DNA of 64,000 nt from the NCBI RefSeq assembly GCF_050176255.1, contig NZ_JBFXIE010000002.1. One strand, written 5' to 3'. This DNA is from JBFXIE01 sp050176255 (GTDB lineage: Bacteria > Pseudomonadota > Gammaproteobacteria > Burkholderiales > Burkholderiaceae_C). Shown here in pieces: positions 41,570 through 50,290 of the stretch (position 1 is the first letter of the stretch; every line of letters starts with the position of its first letter). Both the position numbers and the translations under genes were made by a program. The notes beneath the pieces were generated by a model. The model did not search any database. It saw only the letters and a program-made list of their open reading frames with translations, and was not told the origin of the DNA.

Positions 41570-44164
41570 ATGCTGCCTGCCTTGCTGCGCTCGTTTTCCT
41601 GGGCCGCGCTGCGCCACCACCCCTGGCGCAGCGCGGCTGCCGTGGCCGCGGTCATGCTGGGCGTGGCGCTGGGCTTTGCGGTGCATGTGATCAACGCTTC
41701 GGCGCTGAACGAGTTTGCCCAGGCCGTGCGCTCCGTCAATGGCCAGCCCGACCTGGAGCTGCGCGCCGCGCAAGGCACGTTGCCCGAAGCGCTCTACGGC
41801 CTGGTCGCCACGCAGCCGCAAGTGCAGCTGGCCAGCCCCTGGCTGGAGCAGCCTGTGCGGGCCACGGCAGACCCGGCGCGCGCGCCCGTGGCGCTGCGCG
41901 TGGTGGGCGCCGATGCGCTGGTGCTGCCCGCCATGGCGCCTGCCCTGGCACCGCGCGGCTTCGATGGGGCCGACCGCCTGGCCATGCTGGCGCCAGCCAC
42001 GGTGTTCCTCAACCCGGCAGCGCAGCAGGCGCTGGGCATGGGCACCATCGATGCGCGCACCCCGGCGCTGCAACTGCAAACCGGCCTGTCCACACACAGC
42101 GTGCGCGTGGCAGGCACAGTGGCTGCGGGCGGGCCGCCGCTGGCAGTGATGGACATTGGCGCGGCGCAGGATCTGTTCGGCCGCGCAGGGCAGCTCACGC
42201 GCATCGACCTGCGGCTGATGCCCGGCACCGCAGCCGCCAGCGTGCAACAGGCGCTGGCCGCCCTGCCCGGCTGGCCGGCGGGCGTGCAGTTTGCCGCGCC
42301 GCAAGACGAAGTGCAGCGCGTGGACAGCCTGTCGCGCGCATACCGCGTCAACCTGACGGTGCTGGCGCTGGTGGCGCTGTTCACCGGGGCTTTTCTGGTG
42401 TATTCGGTGCTGGCGCTCAGCGTGGCGCAGCGCGCGCCGCAGTTTGCGCTGCTGGCCGTGCTGGGCGCCACCCCGCGCGAACGACTGGCGCTGGTGCTGC
42501 TGGAGTCGTGCGCGCTGGGCCTCATCGGCAGCGTGGCCGGCATTGCGCTGGGCGCCGCGCTGGCGGCCCTGGCACTGACCATGCTGGGCGGCGACCTGGG
42601 CGGCGGCTACTTCACCGGCGTGCAACCCGCGCTGCACTTCAGCACCCCAGCCGCGCTGGTCTATGGCCTGCTGGGCGTAGCCGCCGCGCTGGTCGGCGGC
42701 TGGTGGCCCGCACGCCATGCCCAGCAGCTAGCGCCAGCGCAAACGCTCAAGGGCCTGGGTGCCCACGGCGGGCGCGGCGCTCAGGCCTGGGTGGGTCTTT
42801 TTTTGATAGCAGCTGGCGCTTTCTTGGCATTGCTTCCACCGGTTTTTGGCATACCTTTGGCAGCCTATGGCGCAGTGGCGCTGCTGCTGATTGGCGGCAT
42901 TGCGCTGCTGCCCTGGCTGGTGCAAGTCCTGCTGACACGGCTGCGGCCGCTGGCTGTGGGCCACACACTGGCCTTGCTGGCGCTGGAGCGCGCGCGCCGC
43001 ATGCGCGCCAGCGCCGCCGTGGCGGTGGGCGGCGTGGTGGCAGCCCTGAGCCTGGCCGTGGCGCTGACGGTGATGGTGGGCAGCTTTCGCGGCTCGGTCA
43101 GCCAGTGGCTGGACAGCGTGCTGCCCGCGCCGCTGTACCTGCGCGCGACGGCCGTCAGCGCCAATGGCGATGATGGCGCCGTGTTTGCGCCCGCTTTTGC
43201 CGACGCCGTGGCCCGGCTGCCCGCCGTGGCGCGCGTGCAGGCGCTGCGCACCAGCCGCCTGCAACTGGCCCCCGACCGCGCGCCCGTAGCCCTGCTGGCG
43301 CAGCCGCTGGGCGCCGACCCTGGCCAGGTCCTGCCGCTGCTGGGCGCTGCCCTGCCCGTACCTGCCGGGCGCGTGGGCGTGTACGTGAGCGAAGCGGTGG
43401 TCGACTTGTACAACGCCCAGCCCGGCGCAGACTGGCCGCAACTATCAGACGTTTTCAAGGCCCCAGCGCATGCTGGGCAAGCGCCATCAGCTACATTCTT
43501 TGTAGCAGGCGTATGGCGCGACTACATGCGCCAGCACGGCGCCATCGCCATGGACACGCATGACTTTGCCCGCCTGACGGGCGATGCGCGCGCCAGCAAC
43601 CTGGCGCTATGGCCCGCACCGGGCAGCACCACCGACGCACTGCGCTTGCAAGTGCTGGCCCAGGCCCGCCAGAGTCTGGGCGAGGCAGCCGCCGAGAGCC
43701 TGGAGTTTGTCGCCGCCGATGCGATACGCGCGCGCTCGCTGGCCATTTTTGACCGCAGCTTTGCCATCACCTATTGGCTGCAGGCGGTGGCCGTGGGCAT
43801 AGGGCTGTTTGGCGTGGCAGCCAGCTTCAGCGCGCAAGTGCTGGCGCGGCGCAAAGAATTTGGACTGCTGGCGCACCTGGGCCTCACGCGGCGGCAAATC
43901 CTGACGGTGGTCGCCGGCGAAGGCGCCGCATGGACGGCCGTGGGCGCCGTGGCCGGCACGCTGCTGGGCCTGGCCGTGGCCGTGGTGCTGGTGCATGTGG
44001 TCAATCCGCAGAGTTTTCACTGGACCATGGACATGGCCGTGCCCTGGCCGCGGCTGCTGGCGCTGGCCATTGCCGTGGTGGCCGTGGGAACGCTGACCGC
44101 CTGGCTGGCGGGCCGCGCCGCCGCCACGAACGACGCAGTCATGGCCGTCAAGGAGGACTGGTGA
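41570..44164 (+). CDS. FtsX-like ABC transporter permease (AttFG-like)
   Basis: An 864-residue permease with duplicated FtsX/MacB modules: about ten helices, for example SAAAVAAVMLGVALGFAVHV (N-terminal), LTVLALVALFTGAFLVYSVL, CALGLIGSVAGIALGAALAA, then a second half with VAVGGVVAALSLAVALTVMV and, near the C-terminus, LQAVAVGIGLFGVAASFSAQ, plus extracytoplasmic domains. One long chain replaces the separate AttF and AttG subunits. It is preceded by the probable ATPase beyond hsp20 and followed, with a GTGA overlap, by an AttH-like protein. Two copies of the local palindromic repeat are read through in frame. Confidence 0.9.
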   Translation: MLPALLRSFSWAALRHHPWRSAAAVAAVMLGVALGFAVHVINASALNEFAQAVRSVNGQPDLELRAAQGTLPEALYGLVATQPQVQLASPWLEQPVRATADPARAPVALRVVGADALVLPAMAPALAPRGFDGADRLAMLAPATVFLNPAAQQALGMGTIDARTPALQLQTGLSTHSVRVAGTVAAGGPPLAVMDIGAAQDLFGRAGQLTRIDLRLMPGTAAASVQQALAALPGWPAGVQFAAPQDEVQRVDSLSRAYRVNLTVLALVALFTGAFLVYSVLALSVAQRAPQFALLAVLGATPRERLALVLLESCALGLIGSVAGIALGAALAALALTMLGGDLGGGYFTGVQPALHFSTPAALVYGLLGVAAALVGGWWPARHAQQLAPAQTLKGLGAHGGRGAQAWVGLFLIAAGAFLALLPPVFGIPLAAYGAVALLLIGGIALLPWLVQVLLTRLRPLAVGHTLALLALERARRMRASAAVAVGGVVAALSLAVALTVMVGSFRGSVSQWLDSVLPAPLYLRATAVSANGDDGAVFAPAFADAVARLPAVARVQALRTSRLQLAPDRAPVALLAQPLGADPGQVLPLLGAALPVPAGRVGVYVSEAVVDLYNAQPGADWPQLSDVFKAPAHAGQAPSATFFVAGVWRDYMRQHGAIAMDTHDFARLTGDARASNLALWPAPGSTTDALRLQVLAQARQSLGEAAAESLEFVAADAIRARSLAIFDRSFAITYWLQAVAVGIGLFGVAASFSAQVLARRKEFGLLAHLGLTRRQILTVVAGEGAAWTAVGAVAGTLLGLAVAVVLVHVVNPQSFHWTMDMAVPWPRLLALAIAVVAVGTLTAWLAGRAAATNDAVMAVKEDW
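42806..42821 (+). repeat. Repeat copy inside the FtsX permease gene (first)
   Basis: ATAGCAGCTGGCGCTT preceded by a T-run. In frame it encodes the start of a membrane helix (LFLIAAGAFLALL). Confidence 0.55.
43479..43510 (-). repeat. Repeat copy inside the FtsX permease gene (second)
   Basis: AAGCGCCATCAGCTAC then ATTCTTTGTAGC matches the right arm plus tail seen in intergenic copies. It encodes QAPSATFFVAG in an extracytoplasmic region. Confidence 0.55.
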
Positions 44165-45291
44165 GCATCAACGCCCCTGGTTTTGCACTGGCGCGCAGGC
44201 GCTGGCTGATCGGCATGGCCGCCCTGGCGCTGGCCGGGCCGGCCACCGCCCTGCCCGCGCGCGTGCTGCGCTTTCCGCGCGACTACGGCAGTCACCCCGA
44301 GTTGCGCACCGAGTGGTGGTACATCACCGGCCATGCGCGCGCCGACGACCGGCTGTGGGGTTTTCAGATCACGTTCTTTCGCTCGCGCGTGGACGCAGCG
44401 CAAGCCATGCAGTCGGCCTTTGCGGCGCGCCAGCTCATCTTTGCGCATGCGGCGCTGACCGACGTGCAGGGCCGCAGGCAACTGCATGACCAGCGCATCG
44501 CACGCGCAGGCTTTGGCATTGCCCATGCGCTGGAAGCCGACACGCAGGTGCGCCTGCGCGACTGGTCTTTGGTGCGCCAGGGCGGCGCCACGCCGGGCAG
44601 CAGCCGCTACGCCATTCGCGCCCAGGCCGAAGGCTTCGCGCTGGAGCTGGACTGCACCAGCACCCAAAGCGTGTTGCTGCAAGGCAGCGGCGGCCTGTCG
44701 CGCAAAGGCCCCGACCCCCAGCAGGCCAGCTATTACTACAGCCAGCCCCAGTTGGCGGTGACGGGCGCCATCACGCTGGCGGGTCGGCGCATGGCGGTAG
44801 CCCAAGCCCCCGCGCCCGACAACCGCGCCTGGATGGACCACGAATGCAGCGAGGCGCTGATGCACCCCGACGCCGTGGGCTGGGACTGGATCGGCATGAA
44901 CCTGCACGACGGCGCCGCGCTGACCGCCTTTCGGCTGCGGCGTGCCGATGGCAGCACGTTGTGGGCGGGCGGGTCCTGGCGGGCGGCGGGTGCAGGCTCG
45001 GGTACGGATGGCGTGCAGGTGTTTGCGCCTGACGCCGTGGTTTTCACGCCGCTGCGCCGCTGGCGCAGCAACGCCAGCGGCGCATGCTACCCGGTGCAGT
45101 GGAGAGTGGAAACGCCCGCTGGCGCGTTTGTGGTGCAGGCGCTGCTGGACGACCAGGAGCTGGACAGCCGCGGCTCGACAGGCGCCGTGTATTGGGAAGG
45201 CTTGTGCGCCTTGCAAGACACCTCTGGGCGCGAGACCGGGCGCGGCTACCTGGAGATGACGGGCTACACGCGGCGATTGCAGCTGGGTTGA
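44161..45291 (+). CDS. AttH/CrtC-like lipocalin-fold protein, exported
   Basis: A 376-residue protein of the AttH/carotenoid 1,2-hydratase-like family. The N-terminus has RRRWLIGMAALALAGPATA, probably a signal peptide. Family motifs follow: FPRDYGSHPELRTEWWYITG, GFQITFFRSRV, and APDNRAWMDHECSEALMHPD with the conserved His/Glu, then GWDWIGMNLHDGAALTAFRL. No carotenoid genes are near, so hydratase activity is unlikely; AttH proteins accompany FtsX-type ABC exporters and may handle a lipid. It starts with GTG overlapping the permease stop by 4 bases. Confidence 0.88.
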   Translation: MSINAPGFALARRRWLIGMAALALAGPATALPARVLRFPRDYGSHPELRTEWWYITGHARADDRLWGFQITFFRSRVDAAQAMQSAFAARQLIFAHAALTDVQGRRQLHDQRIARAGFGIAHALEADTQVRLRDWSLVRQGGATPGSSRYAIRAQAEGFALELDCTSTQSVLLQGSGGLSRKGPDPQQASYYYSQPQLAVTGAITLAGRRMAVAQAPAPDNRAWMDHECSEALMHPDAVGWDWIGMNLHDGAALTAFRLRRADGSTLWAGGSWRAAGAGSGTDGVQVFAPDAVVFTPLRRWRSNASGACYPVQWRVETPAGAFVVQALLDDQELDSRGSTGAVYWEGLCALQDTSGRETGRGYLEMTGYTRRLQLG

Positions 45292-45349
45292 GCGCTTGAC
45301 GCTGACGACGGTGGTCACCCAGGTTCACACGCTCTGGCTTTGGCAAAGG

Positions 45350-45393
45350 GCAAAAACAAAGCGGCCATGCAGGCATCGCGCCGTGCATGGCCG
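45350..45393 (-). terminator. Terminator of the liv operon
   Basis: On the minus strand CGGCCATGCA pairs with TGCATGGCCG (10-bp stem, 12-nt loop) and is followed by CTTTGTTTTTG. It lies 37 bases after the livM stop and between convergent operons. A partial second copy of the arm lies at about 45401-45409. Confidence 0.75.
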
Positions 45394-45429
45394 GGGTACT
45401 GTGCATGGCCGCGCCATGCGCCAGGCGCC

Positions 45430-46431
45430 TTAGTGTGTGCTGCCGCTGCCCTCGCGGCGGCGCTCAAGCCAGGCAATGATCTCACCCATGATGCCGCGGC
45501 GGAAGGCCAGCACGCAGACCACGAAGATCAGGCCCGTGACGATGGTGACCGACTCGCCCAGGGTGTTGAACCAGTCGATGGTGGTCAGCTGCGCCAGCAG
45601 CGTGCCCATCTCGCCGATCTTGTTTTCCAGCAGCACCACCACGGCCGAGCCCACCAGCGGGCCGCTGAGCGTGCCCAGTCCGCCCACCAGCGTCATCAGA
45701 ACCACGTGGCCGGAGGCGCTCCAGTGCACGTCGGACAGCGTGGCGAAGCCCAGCACCAGGGTCTTGAGCGCGCCGGCCAGACCCGCAATGGCGGCCGAGA
45801 TCACGAAGGCCAGCAGCTTGAAACGGTTGGTGTCATAGCCCAGCGAGATGGCGCGCGGCTCGTTTTCCTTGATGCCCTTGAGCACCTGGCCGAACGGCGA
45901 GTGGATGGTGCGCACGATCAGCAGGAAGGCGATCACCACCACGGCCAGGCACACGTAGTACATGGTCAGGTCGCTTTGCAGGTCGATCAGGCCGAACAGC
46001 TTGCCGCGCGGCACGCCCTGCAGGCCGTCCTCACCGCCGGTGAAGGGCGCCTGCAGCGCTGCAAAAAACAGCATCTGCGCCAGCGCCATCGTGATCATGG
46101 TGGCGTAGATGCCCTGGCGGCGAATGGCGAAGAAGCCCATCACCAGGCCCAGCAGCGCGCCGCTCAGCAGGCCCAGCAGCAGCCCGATCTCGGGCGTGGC
46201 GCCCCAGACCTTCACGGCATGGCCCGTCACGTAGGCCGCGCCGCCCAGGAAGGCCGCGTGGCCGAAGGACAGCAGGCCCGTGTAGCCCAGCAGCAGGTTG
46301 AAGGCCGAGGCGAACAGCGCGAAGCACAGCAGCTTCATCACGAACACCGGGTAGGCGCCAAGGAAGGGCGCGACGATCAGGCCGAGCAGCAGCAGGCCGT
46401 AGCCAATGGGAGCGAATTTATTGACGTTCAT
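45430..46431 (-). CDS. livM: Branched-chain amino acid type ABC transporter permease LivM
   Basis: A 333-residue inner-membrane permease of the LivM type, last gene of the operon. About ten helices; LLGYTGLLSFGHAAFLGGAA then YVTGHAVK and the internal RRQGIYATMITMALAQMLFF are typical, as is the cytoplasmic EAA-like loop (KGIKENEPRAISLGYDTNRFK) and GGLGTLSGPLVGSAVVVLLE. It pairs with LivH. ATG 46431 is chosen because GGGGTG lies 6 bases upstream; a GTG three codons earlier is possible. Confidence 0.92.
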   Translation of the reverse strand: MNVNKFAPIGYGLLLLGLIVAPFLGAYPVFVMKLLCFALFASAFNLLLGYTGLLSFGHAAFLGGAAYVTGHAVKVWGATPEIGLLLGLLSGALLGLVMGFFAIRRQGIYATMITMALAQMLFFAALQAPFTGGEDGLQGVPRGKLFGLIDLQSDLTMYYVCLAVVVIAFLLIVRTIHSPFGQVLKGIKENEPRAISLGYDTNRFKLLAFVISAAIAGLAGALKTLVLGFATLSDVHWSASGHVVLMTLVGGLGTLSGPLVGSAVVVLLENKIGEMGTLLAQLTTIDWFNTLGESVTIVTGLIFVVCVLAFRRGIMGEIIAWLERRREGSGSTH

Positions 46432-46449
46432 GTGGTTCACCCCGTTGGC

Positions 46450-47334
46450 TTACTTCTCTTTGCCGAACAGGCCGGCGGGGCGGATGAGCAGGACGATGGC
46501 CATGATGACGAACACGACGGTGGACGAGGCTTCGGGGTAGAACACCTTGGTGAAGCCCTCGATCACGCCCAGGCCCAGGCCGGTGAGGATAGAGCCCATG
46601 ATGGAGCCCATGCCGCCGATCACCACCACCGCGAACACGACGATGATGAGGTTCTGGCCCATCAGCGGCGTGACCTGGTACACGGGCGCCGCCAGCACGC
46701 CGGCAAAGGCCGCGAGCGCTGCGCCGAAGGCGTAGGTCAGCGTCACCATGACGGGCACGTTGACGCCGAATGCTTCCACCAGACGCGGGTTTTCGGTGCC
46801 CGCGCGCAGGTAGGCACCCAGCTTGGTCTTCTCGATCACGTACCACGTGGCAATGCACACCGTGACGGAGGCCACGACCACCCAGGCACGGTAGTTGGGC
46901 ATGACCATGAAGCCCAGGTTGGTGGCGCCTTCGAGCAACTCGGGCGTGTCGTAACCCAGGCCCGAGACGCCATAGACCGAGCGAAACGCCCCCTCGATCA
47001 GCAGCGCCAGGCCCAATGTGAGCAACAGGCCATACGAATGGTCCAGCTTGTAGATCCAGCGCAGCAGCAGCCGCTCGATCACGACCCCGAACACCCCCAC
47101 CACCAGCGGCGCCAGCACCAGCATCCACCAGTAGCTGATGCCAAAGTAGTTCATGGCCATCCAGGTAATCATGGCCCCCATCATGAACAGCGCACCGTGC
47201 GCAAAGTTGTTGACGTTGAGCAGGCCGAAAATCACGGCCAGCCCCAAACTGAGGATCGCGTAGAACGAGCCATTGACCAGCCCCAGCAGGAGCTGGCTCA
47301 TCATGGCCGACATTGATACACCAAAGATTTCCAT
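46450..47334 (-). CDS. livH: Branched-chain amino acid type ABC transporter permease LivH
   Basis: A 294-residue LivH-class permease with about eight helices. Landmarks: LLLGLVNGSFYAILSLGLAV and FGLLNVNNFAHGALFMMGAM near the N-terminus, the loop RAGTENPRLVEAFGVNVPVM and a C-terminal VIGGMGSIMGSILTGLGLGV. It lies 18 bases upstream of livM and about 48 bases after the binding-protein gene, all on the minus strand. Confidence 0.93.
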   Translation of the reverse strand: MEIFGVSMSAMMSQLLLGLVNGSFYAILSLGLAVIFGLLNVNNFAHGALFMMGAMITWMAMNYFGISYWWMLVLAPLVVGVFGVVIERLLLRWIYKLDHSYGLLLTLGLALLIEGAFRSVYGVSGLGYDTPELLEGATNLGFMVMPNYRAWVVVASVTVCIATWYVIEKTKLGAYLRAGTENPRLVEAFGVNVPVMVTLTYAFGAALAAFAGVLAAPVYQVTPLMGQNLIIVVFAVVVIGGMGSIMGSILTGLGLGVIEGFTKVFYPEASSTVVFVIMAIVLLIRPAGLFGKEK

Positions 47335-47382
47335 TTGAACTAGACGCTACGGGTGATGTGGAGGGGTTCGGTCAGCGCAGCG

Positions 47383-48585
47383 TTACTTCCACAGCGCGCA
47401 CTTGCTCTCGGCCTTGGTGGTCCAGACCTGGTCGGCGGGCAGCTTGGCCACGACCTTGTAGTAGTCCCAGGGCTCCTTGGACTCGGCGGGCGACTTCACC
47501 TGCATCAGGTACATGTCGTGCGCAAAGCGGCCATCGGGACGGATCACGCCCTTGGCGTAGAAGTCGTCGATCGGCGTGGACTTGAGCTTTTCCATGACCT
47601 TGTCGGCGTCGGTGGTGCCCGCGGCCTGCACGGCCTTCAGGTAGTTCATCGTGGCCGAGTAGTCGGCGGCGTGGATGTCGGTGGGCATGCGCTTGGTCTT
47701 GGCGAAGAACTTCTTGCCGAAGGCGCGCGTCTGGTCGTTCAGGTTCCAGTCCCAGCTGGTGGTCAGCAGCAGGCCCTCGGTGTTGCGCAGGCCCAGGCTG
47801 TGGATGTCGGTCAGGAACACGAGCAGCCCGGCCAGCTTCATGTTCTTGGTGACGCCGAATTCCTTGGCGGCTTTGATGGCGTTGATGGTGTCGCCACCCG
47901 CATTGGCCAGACCCAGGATTTGCGCCTTGGAGTTCTGCGCCTGCAGCAGGAAGGACGAGAAGTCGGATGCGTTCAGCGGGTGCTTGACGCTGCCCACCAC
48001 GCGGCCGCCGCTGTCCTTGACGACCGAAGCCGTGTCGTTTTCAAGTGCCTGGCCGAAGGCGTAGTCCGCCGTCAAAAAGAACCAGTCCTTGCCGCCTTGC
48101 TTGACCACGGCGCCGCCCGTGCCCTTGGCCAAGGCCACGGTGTCGTAGGCGTAGTGCACGGTGTAGGGAGTGCACTGAGCGTTGGTCAGTGCCGAGGAGC
48201 CCGCACCGTTGTTGAAGTACACACGCTTTTTCTCTTCGGCCACCTTGGCCATGGCCAGGGCGGTGCCGGAGTTGGTGCCGCCAAACAGCATGGTCAGGTT
48301 TTGCGTATCGATCCACTCGCGGGCCTTGCTGGCAGCGATGTCGGCCTTGTTCTGGTGGTCAGCGGTCAGCAGCTCGATCGGCTTGCCCAGCACCTTGCCG
48401 CCAAAGTCATCGATCGCCATCTGGATGGCCACCGCGCCGTTCTTGCCTTCCACGTCGGCGTAGAGGCTGGACATGTCGGTGATGAAACCAATCTTCACCT
48501 TGTCCTGTGCTTGCGCCTGCACGGCAGACAGTGCCAGGCCGGCGGTGCCCAGGGCCAGTACCAGCTTCTTGAGCGATTTTTGCAT
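47383..48585 (-). CDS. ABC transporter substrate-binding protein, LivK type
   Basis: A 400-residue periplasmic binding protein (peripla_BP_6). Signal peptide MQKSLKKLVLALGTAGLALS ends near VQAQAQ; then DKVKIGFITDMSSLYADVEG, LFGGTNSGTALAMAKVAEEK and YVHYAYDTVALAKG-like segments, with LGLANAGGDTINAIKAAKEF. In related bacteria such proteins serve branched-chain or aromatic amino acids, amides or aromatic acids, so the ligand is uncertain. AAAGGAG precedes the ATG by 7 bases, fitting strong expression. Confidence 0.9.
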   Translation of the reverse strand: MQKSLKKLVLALGTAGLALSAVQAQAQDKVKIGFITDMSSLYADVEGKNGAVAIQMAIDDFGGKVLGKPIELLTADHQNKADIAASKAREWIDTQNLTMLFGGTNSGTALAMAKVAEEKKRVYFNNGAGSSALTNAQCTPYTVHYAYDTVALAKGTGGAVVKQGGKDWFFLTADYAFGQALENDTASVVKDSGGRVVGSVKHPLNASDFSSFLLQAQNSKAQILGLANAGGDTINAIKAAKEFGVTKNMKLAGLLVFLTDIHSLGLRNTEGLLLTTSWDWNLNDQTRAFGKKFFAKTKRMPTDIHAADYSATMNYLKAVQAAGTTDADKVMEKLKSTPIDDFYAKGVIRPDGRFAHDMYLMQVKSPAESKEPWDYYKVVAKLPADQVWTTKAESKCALWK

Positions 48586-48632
48586 TGCGGTCTCCTTTGG
48601 TGGTCAGAAATGAACGGGAAAAAACAGCGGGC

Positions 48633-49346
48633 TCACACGCCCAGCAACTCATTGAGGACGGGCATCTTGGCTTCGAGTTCGGCTGCCCCGAACTTCTCCA
48701 CGATGCAGCCATGCTCCATGACATAGAAACGATCAGCCAGGGGAGCGGCAAAGCGGAAGTTCTGCTCCACCATCACCACCGTGTAGCCCTTTTGGCGCAG
48801 CATGGTGATCATGCGGGCCAGCGCCTGCACGATGACGGGCGCCAGGCCTTCGGAGATTTCGTCCAGCAGCAGCAGCTTGGCGCCGGTGCGCAAGATGCGC
48901 GCCACGGCCAGCATTTGCTGCTCGCCACCCGACAGGCGCGTGCCCTGGCTGTTCTTGCGCTCGGCCAGGTTGGGAAACATGGCGTAGATTTCATCGACTG
49001 ACATGCCCTGCGTGCCAGTCTTGAGCACCGGCGGCAGCAGCAGGTTTTCTTCGCACGACAGGCTGGAGAAAATGCCGCGCTCTTCAGGGCAGTAGCCCAC
49101 GCCCAGGTGCGCAATGCGGTGCGTGGGCATGTCGATGGTTTCCACGCCGTTGATCTTGACCGAGCCCTTGCGCGCGCCGGTCAGCCCCATGATGGAGCGC
49201 ATGGTGGACGTGCGGCCCGCGCCGTTGCGCCCCAGCAGCGTGACCACCTCACCGGGCTGCACCACCATGTCCACGCCGTGCAGCACATGCGACTCGCCAT
49301 ACCAGGCCTGCAGGCCCTTGATTTCCAATGCGGGTGTGCCGGCCAT
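48633..49346 (-). CDS. livF: ABC transporter ATP-binding protein LivF with Arg in the Walker A motif
   Basis: A 237-residue LivF-type ATPase. The Walker A reads GRNGAGRTST: Arg45 (codon CGC) replaces the invariant Lys of GxxGxGK(S/T). Other motifs look normal: Q-loop VGYCPEERGIF, signature LSGGEQQMLAVARILRTG, Walker B LLLLDEISEGLAP and the H-loop VEQN form usual for LivF. Arg at this position normally weakens nucleotide binding, so this subunit may be an impaired partner of LivG, or Arg may be tolerated in this subfamily. It starts one base after the livG stop. Confidence 0.9.
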   Translation of the reverse strand: MAGTPALEIKGLQAWYGESHVLHGVDMVVQPGEVVTLLGRNGAGRTSTMRSIMGLTGARKGSVKINGVETIDMPTHRIAHLGVGYCPEERGIFSSLSCEENLLLPPVLKTGTQGMSVDEIYAMFPNLAERKNSQGTRLSGGEQQMLAVARILRTGAKLLLLDEISEGLAPVIVQALARMITMLRQKGYTVVMVEQNFRFAAPLADRFYVMEHGCIVEKFGAAELEAKMPVLNELLGV

Positions 49347-49347
49347 G

Positions 49348-50118
49348 TCAGTGCGCCCCCTGCAGCTGGCCGTCGGTTGTGCCCATGTACGCTTCCATGA
49401 CTTGCGGATTCTTTGAGACTTCTTCGTAGGGCCCTTCGGCCAGGACGGCGCCGCGCTGCAGCACCGTAATGCAATCGGCGATGGTCGAGATGACCTTCAT
49501 GTTGTGCTCCACCATCAGGATGGTGCGGCCTGCCGACACTTTCTTGATGAGCTGCGTGACGCGGTCCACATCTTCGTGGCCCATGCCCTGCGTGGGCTCA
49601 TCCAGCAGCATCAGCTCAGGCTCCATGGCCAGCGTGGTGGCGATCTCCAGGGCGCGCTTGCGGCCGTAGGGCAGATTGACGGTGACCTCATCAGCCAGGT
49701 CTTGCAGGCCGACCTCGGTCAGCAGCTCCATGGCCCGGTCGTTGAGCTGATTGAGGCTGCTCTCGCTGCGCCAGAAGTGGTAGCTGGTGCCCAGCTTGCG
49801 CTGCAGGCCCAGGCGCACGTTCTGCAACAGCGTCAGATGCGGAAACACCGCCGATATCTGGAACGACCGAATCACGCCGCGCCGCGCGATCTGCGCGGGC
49901 TGCTCACGCGTGATGTCGTGACCATTGAACTCGATGGTGCCCGAGGTGGGCTCCAGGAACTTGGTCAGCAGGTTGAAACAGGTGGTCTTGCCCGCACCGT
50001 TGGGCCCAATCAATGCGTGGATGGCACCACGGCGCACGCTCAGGTTCACGTCGCTGACGGCGGTGAAGCCCTTGAATTCCTTGGTGAGGCGAGAAGTTTT
50101 CAGTATGACGTCGCTCAT
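49348..50118 (-). CDS. livG: ABC transporter ATP-binding protein LivG
   Basis: A 256-residue LivG-type ATPase and first gene of the operon. Walker A IGPNGAGKTTCFNLLTKF is intact. The LivG-specific RRGVIRSFQISAVFPHLTLL region holds the Q-loop, the signature region is NLPYGRKRALEIATTLAMEP, Walker B is LMLLDEPTQGMG and the H-loop is VEHNM. Start ATG 50118 (MSDVILKTSRL) gives the usual N-terminus; the frame is open for 12 more codons upstream. Confidence 0.93.
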   Translation of the reverse strand: MSDVILKTSRLTKEFKGFTAVSDVNLSVRRGAIHALIGPNGAGKTTCFNLLTKFLEPTSGTIEFNGHDITREQPAQIARRGVIRSFQISAVFPHLTLLQNVRLGLQRKLGTSYHFWRSESSLNQLNDRAMELLTEVGLQDLADEVTVNLPYGRKRALEIATTLAMEPELMLLDEPTQGMGHEDVDRVTQLIKKVSAGRTILMVEHNMKVISTIADCITVLQRGAVLAEGPYEEVSKNPQVMEAYMGTTDGQLQGAH

Positions 50119-50224
50119 TGCCACCGGACCCATGTCGCGCAAGGTGCGCAACACAGCCCGACTCCGTGTTTAAGTTGCATCGGATCGTAAGGGGGCGCCC
50201 CCTGCGACATAACTGGGAGAAATG

Positions 50225-50252
50225 CCTATGTAGTAACGCCTACGTAGCAACA
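50225..50252. promoter_or_regulatory. Paired CTAYGTAG sites upstream of livG
   Basis: Two near-identical 14-bp units, CCTATGTAGTAACG and CCTACGTAGCAACA, lie head to tail about 110 bases before livG. Each holds a palindromic CTA(T/C)GTAG core. Spacing of about one and a third helical turns suggests cooperative binding of a dimeric regulator. Confidence 0.45.
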
Positions 50253-50290
50253 CGTCATCGCCCCGGCGGACGCGGGGTTTTACGGGACAT

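Noticed and set aside
44161..45291. Carotenoid 1,2-hydratase and a carotenoid pathway
   Set aside because: Only the AttH/CrtC-like fold is present. There are no crt genes, and the FtsX-type ABC context points to AttH.
45340..47316. 658-codon plus-strand frame rich in His, Gln and Glu
   Set aside because: It is antisense to livM and livH. The composition is typical of the complement of membrane-protein genes in GC-rich DNA.
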